From: Variovorax sp. EL159
GTDB lineage: Bacteria; Pseudomonadota; Gammaproteobacteria; Burkholderiales; Burkholderiaceae_C
Length of the DNA stretch: 64,000 nucleotides
Direction: 5' to 3'
NCBI RefSeq assembly: GCF_900100965.1
Contig: NZ_FMUJ01000009.1
Coordinates: 124,001 to 188,000, forward strand
This document shows positions 43,075 through 51,069 of this stretch, piece by piece. Position 1 is the first letter of the stretch. Each line of letters begins with the position of its first letter. Under the pieces are notes generated by a model. The model saw nothing but the letters and a program-made list of their open reading frames with translations. It did no database searches and was not told the DNA's origin. The position numbers and the translations under genes were made by a program.

Positions 43075-44157
43075 TCAGATCACCGCAAGCGCGAGCGAAA
43101 GGCCCGAGAGGAACGCGTCTTCCACGCGATGGCCGGTGCACCAGTCGCCGGCCACGCCGATGCGGGCCTTGGCGTCCCACAGGTGGGTCTGGCCAAGCGG
43201 CACTTGCGTCTGGGCCTCGCTCCAGCACAGGGCCTGGGCATGCGCGGGCGTGGCATGGATGCCGGTGATCTCGGCGAAGGCGCGAAGCAGCTTGGCTTCG
43301 ACGCGCGAAGGCGTGTCGCGCAGATGCTCTTGCGACCATGCGGCGCTGGCTTGCAGCGTCCAGCGCTCGATGGGGTCGCGGCCGGGCTTGGACGATTCAC
43401 GCGCCAGCCACGCCACGCGGTGGTGGGTGCTGCGTGCCGCATTCCATTGCGGGCCGAGGTGCGACATGGTGGGCTGATTGGCCTGCGGGAAGGCGATCAT
43501 CAGCGTCCAGCAGGGCGCGATGCGCACGGGTTCGATCTTGCGGCTGAGCGTGGCCGAGAGCTTGCCGTCGCCCAGCAGCGCACGCGTGCGCGAAGGCGGC
43601 ACGGCGAGCAGCACGGCGTCGAAGCCCGAATACACGTGCTGCGAATCGTCGGCACCCGCGGTGCGCAATTGCCAGCGTTGGGGATCGAGCGCATCGGGCT
43701 CGATCTGCGTCACCTGCGTGCCGGTGATGAGGCTGTCGCCCAGCGGCGCGGCCCAGTGCGCGACCAGTGCATCCATGCCGGGTTGCGCCACCCAGTGCGC
43801 TTCGAGCGAGGGCAGTGCGGCTTCAGCCACGCGGCCGTGGGCATCGAGCACGCGCACGAGGTTGGCGCTCCAGCGCTTGCACAGGCCGGGTGTGGCTTCG
43901 AGGGCCAGCGCAAAGCGCGGGTCGCGCACGGTGAAGTACTGCGCACCGCTGTCGAAACGGCCGAAGGCGGTGTCGGCACTGGCCATGCGGCCGCCGGGTA
44001 CCTCGTTGCGCTCGAACAGCGTGACCTTGTGGCCCGCCTGCCGCAGCGTGCGGGCACAGGCCACGCCGGCAATGCCGGCGCCGATGACGGCGTAGTGGCG
44101 CGGGGTGGCGGGCGTTCGGTGGCGGTCGGCTGGCTTGGCAGTTGCGCTTTTGGGCAT
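43075..44157 (-). CDS. Renalase-like FAD-dependent amine oxidase
   Basis: 360 residues. The dinucleotide-binding motif is [17 protein letters not shown], followed by [13 protein letters not shown], the FAD-contacting GG motif, and a C-terminal [20 protein letters not shown]. These are features of the NAD(P)-binding renalase family (NAD(P)H isomer oxidation in bacteria), shorter than monoamine oxidases. It is the first gene of a renalase-gluQ-trmB unit. No link between the oxidase and tRNA modification is known to me. Confidence 0.88.
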   Translation of the reverse strand: MPKSATAKPADRHRTPATPRHYAVIGAGIAGVACARTLRQAGHKVTLFERNEVPGGRMASADTAFGRFDSGAQYFTVRDPRFALALEATPGLCKRWSANLVRVLDAHGRVAEAALPSLEAHWVAQPGMDALVAHWAAPLGDSLITGTQVTQIEPDALDPQRWQLRTAGADDSQHVYSGFDAVLLAVPPSRTRALLGDGKLSATLSRKIEPVRIAPCWTLMIAFPQANQPTMSHLGPQWNAARSTHHRVAWLARESSKPGRDPIERWTLQASAAWSQEHLRDTPSRVEAKLLRAFAEITGIHATPAHAQALCWSEAQTQVPLGQTHLWDAKARIGVAGDWCTGHRVEDAFLSGLSLALAVI

Positions 44158-44273
44158 GGCGGACTCTTTTCTTCTGGATGGAATGCGGATGGATGTGTGT
44201 GCACTCTACATCGGTCTGCAGGGGCTGCCGGCTAAGGGCTCACCCTCGGATTGCAAACATGGCAGCCATGTTC

Positions 44274-45227
44274 TCAGCGGCCGCGATGCCTCTCGAGCAG
44301 CGCGCGGCGCGTGGCTTCGTGCTCGAACTGCGCGAGCCACCATTCGAGCGCGCGTCCCGGTCTGCCCGCGCTGCGCACGCGCCACGCGCAATGCATGGTG
44401 CCCAGCGGCGGCTGGCGTTCGGTCGCGAGTTCGACCAGGTGCCCGGCCTCGATGTAGGGCCGCGCCATCGGCTCGGGCAGAAAGCCGCCGCCCAGGCCGT
44501 GCAGCTGCGCGGCGATCTTGGCCTGCATGCTCGGCACGGTGAGCACGTCTTGCCCGCCCATGAGGTTGACGGTCATGCTCGATCCGCCGCGTGCCGAATC
44601 GGCGGCGGCCACCGCGCGGTGCTGGCGCATGACCGCATCGCTCAAGGGCTGGGGCACGCGCGCCAGCGGGTGATGCGGCGCCACCGCGTAGACGAAGCGC
44701 AGCTCGCCGATCGGCCGGCTGCGCAGGCCCGTGGCGGTGAGGGCCAGGCTCGGCGCATCGAGCACCGCGCCGATCGCAAGGTCGGCCTCGCCGCTGGTCA
44801 GTGCCTCGATGGTGCCGAACAGCGTCTCGTCGCGCAGCTTCAGGCGCGTGGGCGGCTCGAGCGCGAAGAAGGCGGTGCACAGGTCGAGCAGCGGGTCGCG
44901 CGCGATCACGCTGTCGACCGCGATGGTCAGCATCGGCTCCCAGCCGGTGGCCACGCGTTTGACGCGGTTGGCCACCGCATCGATCTCGCCCAGCAGCCGC
45001 GTCGCTTCGCGCAGCAGTTCGGCGCCGGCTTCGGTCAGTCGGGCCTGGCGCGCGCTGCGGTCGAACAGCAGCACGTCGAGCGCGTCCTCGATCTGGCGCA
45101 CCCGGTAGCTCAGCGCGCTGGGCACGAGGTTCAGCGCGCGGGCGGCACCGGCAAAGCTGCCCGCGCTGGCCACGGTCTGGAGCATGGCGAGGGCGTCGGG
45201 GGTCAGTACATCTCGGGGGCTGGGCAT
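44274..45227 (-). CDS. LysR-family transcriptional regulator
   Basis: 317 residues from ATG 45227 (six more if Met 45245 is used). The HTH reads MLQTVASAGSFAGAARALNL with VPSALSYRVRQIEDAL; the effector domain includes LTIAVDSVIARDPLLDL. It is divergent from the pirin gene at 45390. A perfect 13-bp palindrome 15 bp upstream of its start is a candidate autoregulatory site, and the pirin/DoxX/flavodoxin run is the likely target. Confidence 0.92.
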   Translation of the reverse strand: MPSPRDVLTPDALAMLQTVASAGSFAGAARALNLVPSALSYRVRQIEDALDVLLFDRSARQARLTEAGAELLREATRLLGEIDAVANRVKRVATGWEPMLTIAVDSVIARDPLLDLCTAFFALEPPTRLKLRDETLFGTIEALTSGEADLAIGAVLDAPSLALTATGLRSRPIGELRFVYAVAPHHPLARVPQPLSDAVMRQHRAVAAADSARGGSSMTVNLMGGQDVLTVPSMQAKIAAQLHGLGGGFLPEPMARPYIEAGHLVELATERQPPLGTMHCAWRVRSAGRPGRALEWWLAQFEHEATRRALLERHRGR

Positions 45228-45241
45228 GGCGGCTCCATCGA

Positions 45242-45254
45242 TCAAATTATTTGA
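45242..45254. promoter_or_regulatory. Perfect palindrome upstream of LysR and pirin genes
   Basis: TCAAATTATTTGA is a perfect dyad (TCAAAT-T-ATTTGA) in an AT-rich patch between divergent starts at 45227 and 45390. This is the form expected for a LysR recognition site. Confidence 0.5.
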
Positions 45255-45389
45255 ATGGTGCCATCAAACCGCGGCGTCTTTCACAAGGGGCCGCAGACCT
45301 AAAGTTCCTTACATCCGCTGCGCATCCGGCGCGGCATACGAAGAAGGCCCGAACAGTCCCCACAGGGCAGGGCCACAAGGAGTTCGACG

Positions 45390-46091
45390 ATGTTGCAAGT
45401 CCGTAAATCACAGGAACGCGGTTATGCCGACCATGGCTGGCTGCGCTCGTTCCACAGCTTTTCTTTCGCTGGCTACTACGACCCGGCCCACATGGGCTTC
45501 GGCAACCTGCGCGTGATCAACGAAGACCGCGTGGCCGCCGGTGCCGGTTTCGGCACCCACGGCCACAAGGACATGGAGATCATCAGCTACGTGCTGTCGG
45601 GCGAGCTGGCGCACAAGGACAGCATGGGGAACATCGAGTCCATTCCCCCCGGCGACGTGCAGCGCATGAGCGCGGGGCGCGGCGTGATGCACAGCGAGTT
45701 CAACCACAAGGCCGACGAGACCACGCACTTCCTGCAGATCTGGATCGAGCCCAACGTGCGCGGCATCGCGCCCGGCTACGAACAGAAGAAGTTCAGCGAC
45801 GCCGAGAAGCGCGGCAAGCTGCGCCTGGTGGCTTCGCCCGATGGCAGCGACGGCTCGGTCACGGTGCATGCCGATGCGCGCCTGTATGCAGGCCTGCTCG
45901 ACGGCGACGAAAAGGCCAGCCTGGCGCTGGACCCGAAGCGCAAGAGCTACGTGCACCTGGTGCGCGGCGAGCTCGAAGTCAACGGCCAGAAGCTCTCGGG
46001 CGGCGACGCCGCGATGCTCGAAGGCGAATCGCAACTGACGCTGGCCGGTGGCAAGGACGCCGAAGTGCTGGTGTTCGACCTGGTCGCGTGA
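45390..46091 (+). CDS. Pirin family protein (YhhW-like)
   Basis: 233 residues, bicupin. The metal-binding histidines lie in GFGTHGHKDMEIISYVLSG (split motif HxH near 58-60) and in RGVMHSEFNH; this is the YhhW subgroup, some of which cleave quercetin. It starts a run with DoxX, a flavodoxin-like reductase and a second pirin, all on the plus strand. A terminator directly after its stop implies that it can be transcribed alone. Regulation by the divergent LysR protein is likely from position. Confidence 0.93.
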   Translation: MLQVRKSQERGYADHGWLRSFHSFSFAGYYDPAHMGFGNLRVINEDRVAAGAGFGTHGHKDMEIISYVLSGELAHKDSMGNIESIPPGDVQRMSAGRGVMHSEFNHKADETTHFLQIWIEPNVRGIAPGYEQKKFSDAEKRGKLRLVASPDGSDGSVTVHADARLYAGLLDGDEKASLALDPKRKSYVHLVRGELEVNGQKLSGGDAAMLEGESQLTLAGGKDAEVLVFDLVA

Positions 46092-46096
46092 TCGAT

Positions 46097-46123
46097 GCCG
46101 GGCGCTTGTCGCCCGGCTTTTTT
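46097..46123 (+). terminator. Rho-independent terminator after the pirin gene
   Basis: GCCGGGC and GCCCGGC separated by seven bases, followed by six T. It lies six bases after the pirin stop and before the DoxX gene. Confidence 0.85.
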
Positions 46124-46175
46124 CTTGTCCCCTTTTCCTGTTCTTCCACTTCAAACAACCGAGGAGCTTTCAACC

Positions 46176-46595
46176 ATGGCAACCACAACCCCCACCCCCA
46201 ACGCCGCACAAGACACGCTGGCCCTGATCGGCCGCCTCATGATCGCGTTCCTGTTCATTCCCGCCGGCATCGGCAAGCTCATGGGCTTCGGCGGCACCGT
46301 CGGCTACATCACCTCGGCCGGCCTGCCGTTGCCCGAAGTGGCGGCCGCGGTTGCCATCGTCATCGAGCTGGGCCTGGGCATCGCGCTGCTGCTGGGCTTC
46401 AAGACCCGCTGGACCGCCATCGTGATGGCGATCTTCACCGTGGTCACCGCGCTGTTCTTCCACAAGTACTGGTCGGCGCCCGAAGCCATGAAAATGATGC
46501 AGCAGATCAACTTCAACAAGAACATCGCGATTGCCGGTGGCCTGCTGGCGCTGGCTGCTTTCGGCCCCGGCCGCTTCAGCATCGACAAGCGTTGA
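46176..46595 (+). CDS. DoxX family membrane protein
   Basis: 139 residues with four membrane segments. Family features are ALIGRLMIAFLFIPAGIGKLMGF (near residues 17-39, start ALIGRLMIAFLF), a VIELGLGIALLLGFKTR stretch, and FHKYWSAP in the third loop. DoxX proteins act with thiol or quinone redox systems in several bacteria, exact role unsettled. ATG at 46176 follows a GAGGAG ribosome site. The flavodoxin-like gene starts 28 bp later. Confidence 0.9.
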   Translation: MATTTPTPNAAQDTLALIGRLMIAFLFIPAGIGKLMGFGGTVGYITSAGLPLPEVAAAVAIVIELGLGIALLLGFKTRWTAIVMAIFTVVTALFFHKYWSAPEAMKMMQQINFNKNIAIAGGLLALAAFGPGRFSIDKR

Positions 46596-46623
46596 TCGAT
46601 CGATTCCATTCCTCAAGGAGCAC

Positions 46624-47190
46624 ATGAACATGGCCGACATCGTCGTCGTCTTCCATTCCGGCTACGGCCATACCCAGCGCGTGGCCCAGGCCGTGGCCGA
46701 GAGTGCAGGCGCGCAGCTGCTCGCCATCGATGCCGACGGCAACCTGCCCGAAGGCGGCTGGGAAACGCTGGCCGCGGCCGACGCCATCATCTTCGGCTCG
46801 CCGACCTACATGGGCGGCGTGAGCTGGCAGTTCAAGAAGTTCGCCGATGCGTCGTCGAAGGTCTGGTACACGCAGGGCTGGAAAGACAAGCTCTTCGCCG
46901 GCTTCACCAACAGCGCCACCATGAACGGCGACAAGGTCGCGACACTGACCTACCTGTGGACGCTCGCGATGCAGCACAGCGGCATCTGGGTCAGCCTGGG
47001 CATCCTGCCGAGCAACAACAAGGCGGCCACGCGCGATTCGATGAACTACGTGGGCGGCTACAGCGGCCTGCTGACGCAATCGCCGTCCGACGCCAGCCCG
47101 GCCGAGATGCACAAGGGCGACTTCGAGACCGCCCGCGCATTTGGCGCACGCGTGGCCGAGGTGGCAAGATCACGCGCGACTGCCAAGTAA
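46624..47190 (+). CDS. Flavodoxin-like NAD(P)H/quinone oxidoreductase (WrbA-like)
   Basis: 188 residues. The FMN-phosphate loop reads HSGYGHTQRVAQAVA, the isoalloxazine loop FGSPTYMGGVSWQFK, and a later FTNSATMNGDK loop; this is the FMN-reductase/WrbA branch. ATG at 46624 follows AAGGAGC; Met at 46630 is possible. Two-electron reduction of quinones fits the DoxX and pirin neighbours. The second pirin gene starts 32 bp downstream. Confidence 0.88.
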   Translation: MNMADIVVVFHSGYGHTQRVAQAVAESAGAQLLAIDADGNLPEGGWETLAAADAIIFGSPTYMGGVSWQFKKFADASSKVWYTQGWKDKLFAGFTNSATMNGDKVATLTYLWTLAMQHSGIWVSLGILPSNNKAATRDSMNYVGGYSGLLTQSPSDASPAEMHKGDFETARAFGARVAEVARSRATAK

Positions 47191-47222
47191 CGCCAAGCAA
47201 CCCGCCGCCCACGGAGACCACG

Positions 47223-48149
47223 ATGACCGACAACGCCGCCCCGCTGACCCAACTGCTTCGACCGCACGACAAGGACCTGGGCGGTGGCTTCAACGTGCGG
47301 CGCCTGCTGCCCGCGGCACAGCGCCGCTCGGTCGGCCCCTTCGTGTTCTTCGACCATTTCGGGCCGGCCACCGAGCAGCCTGGCAATGCGCACGACGTGC
47401 GGCCGCATCCGCACATCGGCCTGTCGACGGTCACCTATCTCTTCAAGGGCGCGATGATGCATCGCGACAGCCTGGGCAGCGTGCAGGAGATATTGCCGGG
47501 CGCCATCAACTGGATGACCGCGGGGCGCGGCATCGTGCATTCCGAGCGCAAGCCCGAGCGCCTCATGGCCGACACCTACGTCAACCATGGCCTGCAGCTC
47601 TGGGCCGCACTGCCGCAGGCGCATGAAGAAGTCGCGCCGAGCTTCGAGCACACGCCGTCCGAAGCCATTCCCGAACTCACCGAGCAGGGCGTGGCGGTGC
47701 GGGTGCTGGTGGGCGAAGCCTTCGGCGCGCGCTCGCCCGTCAAGACGCTGTCGCAAACGCTCTATCTCGACATCGCATTGCCGGCCGGTGGCCGCTTCGA
47801 GCTGTCCGCGCTGGCGCCCGAGCTGGCCGTGTACGCGGTCGACGCCGACGTCAGCGTCGATGGCGAGGCGGTGCCCGCGCACACCATGGCCGTGCTGCCC
47901 GACGGGCAGGGCGCGGTGCTGACGGCCGACACCGCCGCGCGCGTGATGGTGATCGGTGGCGAGACGCTCGACGGCCCGCGCTACATCACCTGGAACTTCG
48001 TCTCCAGCCGGCGCGAGCGCATCCTCGAAGCCGGCGCCGACTGGGCCGCGCAACGCATGGGTCACGTGCCCGGCGAGACCGAGTTCATTCCGCTGCCCGG
48101 CAAGCCTTTCGACGTGCGCGAGCCCGACACCGGCGGCAAGCCGGCCTGA
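47223..48149 (+). CDS. Pirin family protein (second copy)
   Basis: 308 residues, longer than the first pirin because of the C-terminal pirin_C domain. Cupin ligands appear in DVRPHPHIGLSTVTYLF (HxH) and AGRGIVHSERKPE (H...E). A conserved SVGPFVFFDHFGP stretch precedes them. It ends the DoxX-reductase-pirin run and is followed by a G/C-rich hairpin with a short T-run. Enzymatic role (quercetinase) or regulatory role cannot be chosen from sequence. Confidence 0.92.
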   Translation: MTDNAAPLTQLLRPHDKDLGGGFNVRRLLPAAQRRSVGPFVFFDHFGPATEQPGNAHDVRPHPHIGLSTVTYLFKGAMMHRDSLGSVQEILPGAINWMTAGRGIVHSERKPERLMADTYVNHGLQLWAALPQAHEEVAPSFEHTPSEAIPELTEQGVAVRVLVGEAFGARSPVKTLSQTLYLDIALPAGGRFELSALAPELAVYAVDADVSVDGEAVPAHTMAVLPDGQGAVLTADTAARVMVIGGETLDGPRYITWNFVSSRRERILEAGADWAAQRMGHVPGETEFIPLPGKPFDVREPDTGGKPA

Positions 48150-48172
48150 GCCTTCATCTTCATTTCGCCGCG

Positions 48173-48213
48173 GCGCGCCCCGTTGCCTTGTGCACGGGGC
48201 GCGCTGCCGTTTT
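48173..48213 (+). terminator. Probable terminator after the second pirin gene
   Basis: Eleven-bp stem GCGCGCCCCGT/ACGGGGCGCGC with a ten-base loop, then TGCCGTTTT. The T-run is short and displaced. Confidence 0.6.
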
Positions 48214-48357
48214 GTCCTGATCGACGTGCGCCTCGCGCGCTGGCACCAGCGTGATTTCGCGAGATTCGCCTACACCCGCGAGTAGTAAGCTGCGCCCCGC
48301 AAACGGCGATCGAGGGGATCGCCGTCCCAACGACATCCCAGAAAGGGAGCAAGGCAC

Positions 48358-48774
48358 ATGGCAGTTTTCCAGACCCCCGAGGTTGCACCGGGCGAGTACG
48401 GCGATCTTTTCGAGTTCCTCATGAAGGAACTGAAGCTCTTCAAGCGGCAGCTGGTCTTCATGCTCAAGCATGCGCAGACCGGCGAGTCGATGGTCTTCGA
48501 CCGTGTCTGGTATCAGTTCAACCGCAAGGAGCAGCTGGCGCAACTGCTGACGGAGGGCAACTACGCCGCGGTCTCGCAACTGCCCGTCAACAAGGAGGGC
48601 CAGTCGGGCATCTACATCGAGACCCGCTACGTCAAGTCCGGCAAGCTCGTGAGCTTCCAGATGGTGGAGGCGCGGCCGCACGAGGGCGGGCGCTACGTGG
48701 GCCTGACGCCGGCCATGGTGTTCACCGATGCCGACGGCGAGCGAATGCTCCCGTTCGTCAAGAACCTCCAATAA
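48358..48774 (+). CDS. Small conserved-looking cytoplasmic protein of unknown function
   Basis: 138 residues, no signal or membrane segment. Two halves are apparent: an amphipathic helical first third (FEFLMKELKLFKRQLVFML) and a beta-rich remainder with YIETRYVKSGKLVSFQMVE and GLTPAMVFTDADG. I do not recognise a family. It has a strong ribosome site (AAAGGGAGC) and its own flanking terminators, so it is probably monocistronic. The 208 bp upstream hold the pirin terminator and presumably its promoter. Confidence 0.7.
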   Translation: MAVFQTPEVAPGEYGDLFEFLMKELKLFKRQLVFMLKHAQTGESMVFDRVWYQFNRKEQLAQLLTEGNYAAVSQLPVNKEGQSGIYIETRYVKSGKLVSFQMVEARPHEGGRYVGLTPAMVFTDADGERMLPFVKNLQ

Positions 48775-48776
48775 TG

Positions 48777-48805
48777 AAAAAAGGGCCCGCGCATGCGGGC
48801 CCTTT
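48777..48805. terminator. Bidirectional Rho-independent terminator
   Basis: AAAGGGCCCGC and GCGGGCCCTTT around GCAT, with an A-run to the left and T's to the right. It serves the gene ending at 48774 (plus) and, with a better T-run, tctA (minus). Confidence 0.88.
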
Positions 48806-48826
48806 GTCTTGTGCGGTCGGTCGGCG

Positions 48827-50395
48827 TTATTCGCCGCTGATCGACACGGCTTCGGCCGGCGGTGCACCTTCGGGTGCCTTCGGCAGCTCGACCATCTTGT
48901 TGCGCCCGCCGCGGCCACGCCAGGCCGAGTAGCCCACGCCCAGCAGCAGCAGCACGCACAGGCCGATGAAGGTGCCGCTGATCGGACGCGTCACGAACAC
49001 CGTCATGTCGCCCCGCGAGAGCAGCAGCGCACGGCGGAAGTTTTCTTCGACCATCGGCCCGAGCACGAAGCCCAGCAGAATCGGCGCGACCGAGAACTCC
49101 AACGTCATCAGCAACGCGCCGACGATACCGAACACCAGCACTTCCCAGATCTGGAACAGGCTGTTCTGCGTGCTGTACACGCCGGTCGCAATGAAGAACA
49201 TCGCAGCCGGGAACAGGTACTTGTAGGGCACCTTCAGCAGCTTCACCCACACGCCGATCAGCGGCACGTTCAGCACCACCAGGATCACGTTGCCGATCCA
49301 GAACGAGGCGATCAGGCCCCAGAAGATGTCCGGATGCTCGGTGATGAGCTGCGGGCCGGGCTGGATGCCCTGGATCAGCAGCGCACCCAGGATGAGCGCC
49401 ATCACCGCGTCGCCCGGAATGCCCAGGCTCATCGTCGGAATGAAGTCGACCTGCGTCTTCGAGTGGGCCGAAGCCTCGGGGCCTGCCACACCTTCGATCA
49501 TGCCGGTGCCGAACTTGTTCGGCGTCTTCGACACCTTGCGCTCCAGCGCATAGGCGATGAAGGTGGTGATGGTCGGGCCCGTGCCGGGCATCGCGCCGAA
49601 CACCGTGCCCACCAGCGTGCCGCGCAGCATCGCCGGGAACGCACGCTTGAGCTCTTCCTTGCTCGGGCGCATGTCGCTGAGCTTCAGGGTGCCCGTGTCG
49701 CCGATGGTCTTCATGCGGTTCACGTTGAGCAGGAAGTCGGCCACGCCGAACAGGCCCATCGAGATCGCCACGAGTTCGAGGCCGTCGCTCAGTTCAGGCA
49801 GGCCGAACGCGAAGCGGAAGCTGCCGCTGTTCACGTCGGTGCCGACCACGCCGCACAACAGGCCGAACAGCGTCATGGCCACGCCCTTGAGCGGCGAGCC
49901 GCGCGACATGGTGGAGCCAGCCAGCAGGCCCAGCAGCATGATCGAGAAGATCTCGGTCGGGCCGAACTTGAACGCGATCTGCACCAGCAGGGGCGAGGCG
50001 AAGATCATCACGATGATGCCGACGGACGCCGCGAAGAACGAGGCGATCATCGTCACCCCGAGCGCGACGCCCCCCTTGCCCTGCTTGGTCATGGGGTACC
50101 CGTCCAGACAGGTCACCGCATGCGGCGGGTGCGAAGGCATGTTCATCAGGATGGCGCCGATGGCACCGCCGTACTGCGAACCGTAGAAGATACCGGCCAG
50201 CATCAGGATGGCGGGCACCGGGTGCATCACGTAGGTGAGCGGCAGCAGGATCGAGATGGCCTGCAGCGCGCCCATGCCCGGCAGCACGCCGATCAGGTTG
50301 CCCACCAGCACGCCGAAGAAGGACCACATCAGGTTCGAGCCCTGGAAGGCCACGCCGAAGCCGAACCACAGGTCGTGTAGCGATTGACCGATCAT
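48827..50395 (-). CDS. tctA: Tripartite tricarboxylate transporter large membrane subunit TctA
   Basis: 522 residues with about 11-12 membrane segments. TctA landmarks are GVLVGNLIGVLPGMGALQAI, GGAIGAILMNMPSHPPHAVT, and in the second half GTVFGAMPGTGPTITTFIAY, the paired PGxG motifs of the family. It is the Na- or proton-coupled permease for citrate-type carboxylates delivered by a TctC/BUG protein. Start at 50395 lies four bases after the tctB stop. No tctC is adjacent. The C-terminal 35 residues are a hydrophilic tail. Confidence 0.94.
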   Translation of the reverse strand: MIGQSLHDLWFGFGVAFQGSNLMWSFFGVLVGNLIGVLPGMGALQAISILLPLTYVMHPVPAILMLAGIFYGSQYGGAIGAILMNMPSHPPHAVTCLDGYPMTKQGKGGVALGVTMIASFFAASVGIIVMIFASPLLVQIAFKFGPTEIFSIMLLGLLAGSTMSRGSPLKGVAMTLFGLLCGVVGTDVNSGSFRFAFGLPELSDGLELVAISMGLFGVADFLLNVNRMKTIGDTGTLKLSDMRPSKEELKRAFPAMLRGTLVGTVFGAMPGTGPTITTFIAYALERKVSKTPNKFGTGMIEGVAGPEASAHSKTQVDFIPTMSLGIPGDAVMALILGALLIQGIQPGPQLITEHPDIFWGLIASFWIGNVILVVLNVPLIGVWVKLLKVPYKYLFPAAMFFIATGVYSTQNSLFQIWEVLVFGIVGALLMTLEFSVAPILLGFVLGPMVEENFRRALLLSRGDMTVFVTRPISGTFIGLCVLLLLGVGYSAWRGRGGRNKMVELPKAPEGAPPAEAVSISGE

Positions 50396-50399
50396 GGTG

Positions 50400-50924
50400 T
50401 CAGCCTCCCCACTGGAACAGGGGGAGCTGCAACTTGAGCGCCCACCAGAAGACAACCACCGCGATGAACGACATCGCGAGCGAGAGAAGCAGCGCTTCGG
50501 TCAGCGTGTTGTCGCGGTCGCCGAGCGCCGAGATGAACACGATGGCGAAGGTCGCCGGCAGCAGGCCGCCGTACTCGCCGAACAGCAGGAACGCCAGAAT
50601 GCCCAGGATGATGCAGACGCCGCCGCGGATGTCGGGCATGCCGCCCGGATGTCCGTGCGACACGGCTTCTTCATCGGACGCCGGCTTGTCGCCGCGCGCC
50701 GAGACCGCGATCAGCAGCCCGGTGAGCGCGAGCAGCGCGCCCAGCGCCACGGGAAAGAAGCCCGGTCCCATGTGCGCCAGCTCGCCGACGCGATAGCCGA
50801 TGCCGGCATACACCGCGGCCAATCCGATGACGATCAGCAGGGCTCCGCCGTAGTAGTCTTTTTTGAATTTCGATGCGGGCCGAGGCGCGTGCGAGGCCGG
50901 ATCTTCACCGAGCTGGTGCTGCAT
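50400..50924 (-). CDS. tctB: Tripartite tricarboxylate transporter small membrane subunit TctB
   Basis: 174 residues with four membrane segments: DYYGGALLIVIGLAAVYAG, the MGPGFFPVALGALLALTGL stretch typical of TctB, GGVCIILGILAFLLFGEYGG and a last segment. A hydrophilic loop rich in Asp, Glu and His separates segments two and three. It forms the membrane complex with TctA. It follows the sensor kinase stop by 145 bp on the same strand, in which no second gene is seen. Confidence 0.92.
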   Translation of the reverse strand: MQHQLGEDPASHAPRPASKFKKDYYGGALLIVIGLAAVYAGIGYRVGELAHMGPGFFPVALGALLALTGLLIAVSARGDKPASDEEAVSHGHPGGMPDIRGGVCIILGILAFLLFGEYGGLLPATFAIVFISALGDRDNTLTEALLLSLAMSFIAVVVFWWALKLQLPLFQWGG

Positions 50925-51069
50925 AAGTCTCCTTCGATTTAGAAGGAGCGCAGTCTAGAAATCGAGGCTTTCAATCGGCTTTCGGACAGGGCGCAAACGA
51001 CCTGCGGAGGCTCAAAATACGTGTAATCACGTACCGGCGTATCCGGTGAAACCCTTGCAAAAACAGGCC

